Part shown: piece after piece, positions 60,035 through 64,000 of the stretch
Layout: each line of letters begins with the position of its first letter
How positions within the stretch are numbered: position 1 is the first letter of the stretch
Origin: Ceratotherium simum simum
Taxonomy: Eukaryota; Chordata; Mammalia; Perissodactyla; Rhinocerotidae
Length of the DNA stretch: 64,000 nucleotides
Assembly: GCF_000283155.1 (NCBI RefSeq)
Contig: NW_004454195.1
Coordinates: 3,351,748 to 3,415,747, forward strand
Direction of reading: 5' to 3'
The notes under the pieces: model-generated
Seen by the model: only the letters and a program-made list of their open reading frames with translations
What the model was told of the DNA's origin: nothing
Databases searched by the model: none
Translations under genes and position numbers: made by a program

Positions 60035-62042
60035 AATATTATTTTTCTCATTATGAACAAACAGTATGCATATATTGTTTGGGTTTCTGTCAAAATGGGA
60101 TTTTTTCCCCCAAATACTTGGAACATTTTATGACTGATTCCCATTTTCACCCTGAGTTGAAGAACTAAAAAGAAACATTAGAGATACCAGTGTGACATAA
60201 ATGAGTCATTTGAACATAAAATTGTCATGATGTGGGCATGGATAAACATACTTTATCAATAATAATTTTGATAAGCATAACATTCTAGTAACTTTGACAT
60301 ATTGCTTTGTTATGGAAATGTTGACCTATTTGTCCCCTTGTCACTCAAGGAAAGAGGAAGAAAGGAAGGTTTGCACACTGACCATTTTTTATTGTGATTC
60401 AGAGGTGTCTTGGGAACAATAGCCAGTTAAGAGAGCTGAGGGTTGGTGATGGCCTCTCCTATTGGCCGTGAATGATCACCATGGGGTGTTTTTCTCTAAC
60501 TGTCCTAAAGGTTAAGTCAGAGTTTATCAATCTCATTAATCCAGGTTTCCACTGGGTCCTGGGCGAATAGGTTTAGAATGTGATCAGTATGCAGCTTTCC
60601 TGACCTTTCTTTTGAGCCAGAACCTTAGCAAGGGTGGGAGACCCCATGTAAGTCTCAACCTCCACAGGAGGTGGTTTTCTTGTTCCTGTAGGGGTTGAAA
60701 GGAACCATATCAAAGTCAATTCAGCAGAGACAGTGAAAAGGTCACTGTGACTGTATTCTCTTGTCACGTAGTCTCAATACAGACTGAGTGGGTCCAGCTT
60801 TAATTTTCTACTCCTCAATCTATTTAGTATCAGTGAATTTTTATTAACAAGTATGGTGAATATCTTTATTACTTTTCCTATGAAATAGTCTTGATCAATA
60901 GTCAAAGAGGAAGGATTGGCATTGGTTGATTATTTAATGTCTTTAAATCACTGCAGGTACCTTTGTTTTTATACTTGGCATTTCTATTGGGACATATAGC
61001 AAAAAGGAGTGGGAAAATCCCAGTCTTGTTTGGGTATATTTGAAGGTCAGAAGTGTAGAATATAATCAAGGAGTTTTCTGTATCTTTGCTCTCATCTGTC
61101 CCTGACACTACCAAATTCTTGATTCTGGTGAAGGAGAGTCCAGGGATACAGAAAACAATAGAAAGAGAAATGCCCTTTTATTGGGGGTGGGGGGTGACAA
61201 GCTAACTACTTTCTATCTATGCTTTCAACGCTTCATGAGAACATGAAGTTGGTGTAGTCAAATGGTTGTATCACATGTGAACCCTTGGAACTTCTGTGAA
61301 TCTTGGCAACATTTAGCGTCAGCTGGGACAAATACAAGATGCCAAGATGCTGTATTATTTGCATTTAGGTTTTACTCCTCAGTAAACCAGTAGGAATGAT
61401 TTCTGTGGTGAAGCTACCTTCTAATGATTCCATTTGTATCCATAGGAGACCCATAAGCAAATGTTGTTCATTACTTCTGTATTACTCTAACTTTAACAAG
61501 AAGTGTGGTTACGTGAGCTCACGTTAGTTGGCGCAAACCAACAGGCCTTACTGTGTGGACTTGAATAAGCTATAACCATTGAATGCTGTTAAGTTTTCTC
61601 TTTAGTTGAACACACACACACAACCTAATTTTGGAGCATTTGGGGAAATGCCCATGTGATTGTAAGATTGAGTGCTCTATCTATAATTAATAGGTAAATT
61701 ACACTAAATTATGATCATAAAGTATAGAAGATGTCATTCTTATTTTCTAAGATTTTCTAGAGGAAAAAATAAACTTGTATATTCTTATATTCTCTTACTT
61801 ACACTTAATGTTTATTTTACTTTAGAAAAGTTGTGATGAATGAAATAAGTAATAAAGAATTCTATTTTAGAGTATTAAAATATAACCAGTAACATCAATG
61901 CAATTCTCCAGTGTCCTGCAGTCTTTCATGACCTTAACTGCTTGCCATATTCCATTTTGCTCTCTGGATCGAAACATGTCTCAGATTTTTCAAGAGCCTT
62001 GCCTTGTGATTTTTGCATGCTCGTTATTCATGACTCTCTCTT
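60035..62042. other. No recognised feature; palindrome and short CA run
   Basis: Unclassified. It contains a perfect 14-bp palindrome at 61511-61524, a short CA run at about 61611-61622, and a G run at 61180-61195. Confidence 0.4.
61511..61524. promoter_or_regulatory. Perfect palindrome ACGTGAGCTCACGT
   Basis: A 14-bp exact palindrome holds two ACGTG cores in opposite orientation, the kind of core bound by bHLH-PAS or bZIP dimers. It contains two CpGs in a CpG-poor region. Function is not shown by sequence alone. Confidence 0.3.
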
Positions 62043-62053
62043 CTAACATTCTT

Positions 62054-62285
62054 TTTGTGTGTGTGTGTGAGGAAGATCAGCCCTGCGCTAACATCTGCCA
62101 ATCCTCCTCTTTTTGCTGAGGAAGACTGGCCCTGGGCTAAGATCTGTGCCCATCTTCCTCCACTTTATGTGGGACACTGCCACAGCATGGCCTGACAAGC
62201 GGTGTGTCGGTGAGCGCCAGGGATCCGAACCCTGGCCGCTGTGGCAGAGTGCATGCACCTAACCCCTACGCCACCGAGCCGGCCC
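62054..62285 (-). mobile_element. ERE SINE, long form, minus strand
   Basis: It begins with a T/GT-rich end, then two tail units ('gaggaagatcagccctgcgctaacatctgccaatcctcctc' and partner), 'gggacactgccacagcatggcctgacaagcggtgtgtcgg', complement B box GGATCCGAACC, and head complement CACCGAGCCGGCCC. An 11-bp target duplication, CTAACATTCTT, lies at 62043-62053 and 62286-62296. The head is close to ERE1 and the tail is of the long type. Confidence 0.92.
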
Positions 62286-62296
62286 CCTAACATTCT

Positions 62297-63864
62297 TAAT
62301 TTTATTTTGAAACCACTTGTATTCCACTTTGTCTTTGCGGTTCCAACAGGGCTGACCAACACACTAGTTCTATGAAGTTTTGGGCCTGGATAACCTGTTT
62401 AATCTACTCTCTGGCCACAATAATAGATTCAGCAATGAGTGCTTGGCCCATGTTAATAGAATTTTTTTTTCTGAAATTACTGGGTAAGAGGCAATAGTGT
62501 GTTGGTAAAACAGCTGTAGGAGGGTGGGGGCTGGTGGGTAGCGCAGAGATGGAAAGCTCTTATTTGTAGTGTTTGCTGATTTCCCATGGAGTAAATACTC
62601 CCACCGTGGATGATTTCCAAGATACTGAGTTGACATCACCAAATATGAGGATTTCTTTATGGTCCTCCAAATCTGGTGGGCAGTACCATGTCTTGAGGAA
62701 TAAGGTTTGCTTTCCTCTTAGGCTATTATATTAACATGTTATTTGCAATACCTTTGTGCATGCAGATCCTGCTAAGTGAAATGTCCCTGTCCACAACCCC
62801 TGAGGAAGAGGCAGCCCTGTGTAAAACAATGAAATCTCCTCCCCTCCCTCTGTAAATGATTGGGTAGGAGTGGATATTGACCAGAGGTAGTCAACCTACT
62901 AGCTATACAGAACCTACGACTTAGTAATCTAGGCCAACACAATTCACTTTCTCTGGGATTTTAATTGAGAAGCATAGAGAAAATAAGCAATTGGTAGTCA
63001 TTGCTGAAGATCAAAACCAGCATAGAGAAGGAAGCTGTGAGGCAGTGTTGGGGCCTTAAGGTAGTGAATATGGCAAACTGAAGCTATAAAAGAATAGAAA
63101 CTCAGAAAAAAACAAACACGTTAAAAAACAGAATCTTGTTTACCTTGAGAGATAAAGATAGAAAAGCCGGCTCCTACAGCTGCTTCAATTCTGCTCAACA
63201 CTCTTGTTCCAGATCTGAATCACATATGTTCCTAAGAGAAGCTTTCTTTTTGTTGAGGCCACTTTAACGAGTCTGTTTACTTGTAACAGAAAGAGTAAGT
63301 AAAACATGAATTTGTACCAGGAGTCAGGTGTAAGCAGGTAGAAATCGTGGGGTAATTGGAATTACTTAGTGCATCACTGTGGCTACGATGCAGCTAATGA
63401 AGTCCTAATCTGTGATTTCTGAAGAAGAGGAGTATCAGGACTATTTACTATGGAAGAAGTTAGGTAGCAAGCTAATATCCTTCGAGTTACTCCTCCTGGT
63501 AAATATCTTACCATCCCACAATAAATGACCTTATAGTACCAACCATGGGAACCACTTGTTTCAAGGTTAGTGAACTATTGTAGAAAATGAAATATATGTT
63601 CAAGACCAGAACAAATGAATGGTACGTAGCTCCAGATATGGAGAAGTGAAGGTTTCTTCTCATCTCTTTCATAATAGTTAGCTGTTATGACAGTTCTATG
63701 TTTTTACTACTATTTTATATCAGTTGTTTAGTGGTGTTTGTATAAGTTACAGATGCAGAGTGGAGACAAGTAAAACTGAATGGATTTCAATGATACAATT
63801 TCAAATATTGAAATATTAAAATTAAATAGTTAAAATAGCTAATTTTCCGTGTTCCACGTACTCT
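62297..63864. other. No recognised feature
   Basis: Unclassified sequence with no gene, RNA gene or repeat that I can name. Confidence 0.4.
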
Positions 63865-64000
63865 TTGAAGTACTTTAGATACATTGATTCAATTAATCCT
63901 CCCCAGAGTCCTATAGGGTAGGTAAGAAGCATACTTATTTTATAGATTAGAAGACTGAAGAATAAAGAGATTATGATAACTGTCCAGATATTAAATATCA
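63865..64000 (-). repeat. MIR SINE relic cut by window end
   Basis: 'gaagtactttagatacattgattcaattaatcctccccagagtcctatagggtaggtaagaagcatacttattttatagattagaagactgaag' follows the antisense MIR pattern well. It continues past the window. Confidence 0.7.

Overview
This window reads as a stretch of a mammalian nuclear genome with no gene that I can support. It is AT-rich, has no CpG island, and its open reading frames are short or fall inside repeats. The host is most likely a perissodactyl (horse, ass, rhinoceros or tapir). At least nine copies of the tRNA-derived ERE SINE family are present, recognisable by heads such as GGGCCGGCCCCGTGGCTTAG and a B-box-like GGTTCGGATCC. Most are flanked by target-site duplications that can be read directly. 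This looks like intergenic or deep intronic DNA whose recognisable content is almost all transposon-derived.

Layout. 1-3.7 kb: MIR, an ERE, and an old L2 on the minus strand broken by an ERE1. 3.7-10 kb: mostly unclassified sequence with one unexplained 145-codon minus-strand frame. 10.1-10.6 kb: a solo endogenous retrovirus LTR, followed 80 bases later by a well-formed 18-nt microexon candidate. 12.8 kb: a hairpin. 14.8 kb: ERE1. 18-19 kb: L2 remains and a minus-strand ERE. 20.3-23.9 kb: a composite of an ancient L1 (ORF1 to endonuclease region), an MLT1-type LTR, a minus-strand L1 3' end carrying a perfect 42-bp duplication, and a plus-strand L1 3' UTR. 24-33 kb: sparse old repeats and a GC-rich patch at 29.7-30.2 kb. 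33.2-34.3 kb: ERE1 plus an L1 3' end. 35.5-44.6 kb: L2, MIR, EREs, a TC microsatellite and a perfect 12-bp stem hairpin. 45.1-47 kb: a nested insertion (ERE inside L1 inside MER5A). 47.8-49.1 kb: a 5'-truncated L1 with a clear target-site duplication. 55.7-57.6 kb: two further copies of the 10-kb LTR in opposite orientation. 59.5-62.3 kb: an MLT1 LTR and a minus-strand ERE. 63.9 kb to the end: MIR.

No genes work together here. What the sequence records is insertion history: L2 and MIR oldest, then MLT1, MER5A and old L1, then younger L1 and solo LTRs, with EREs on top. I found no convincing new biological system. The items most worth a check are the microexon candidate at 10612-10629, the inverted solo LTR pair, the nested 3'-truncated L1, and the unexplained frame at 4206-4643. 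Family names come from memory of consensus sequences and were not checked by a search.
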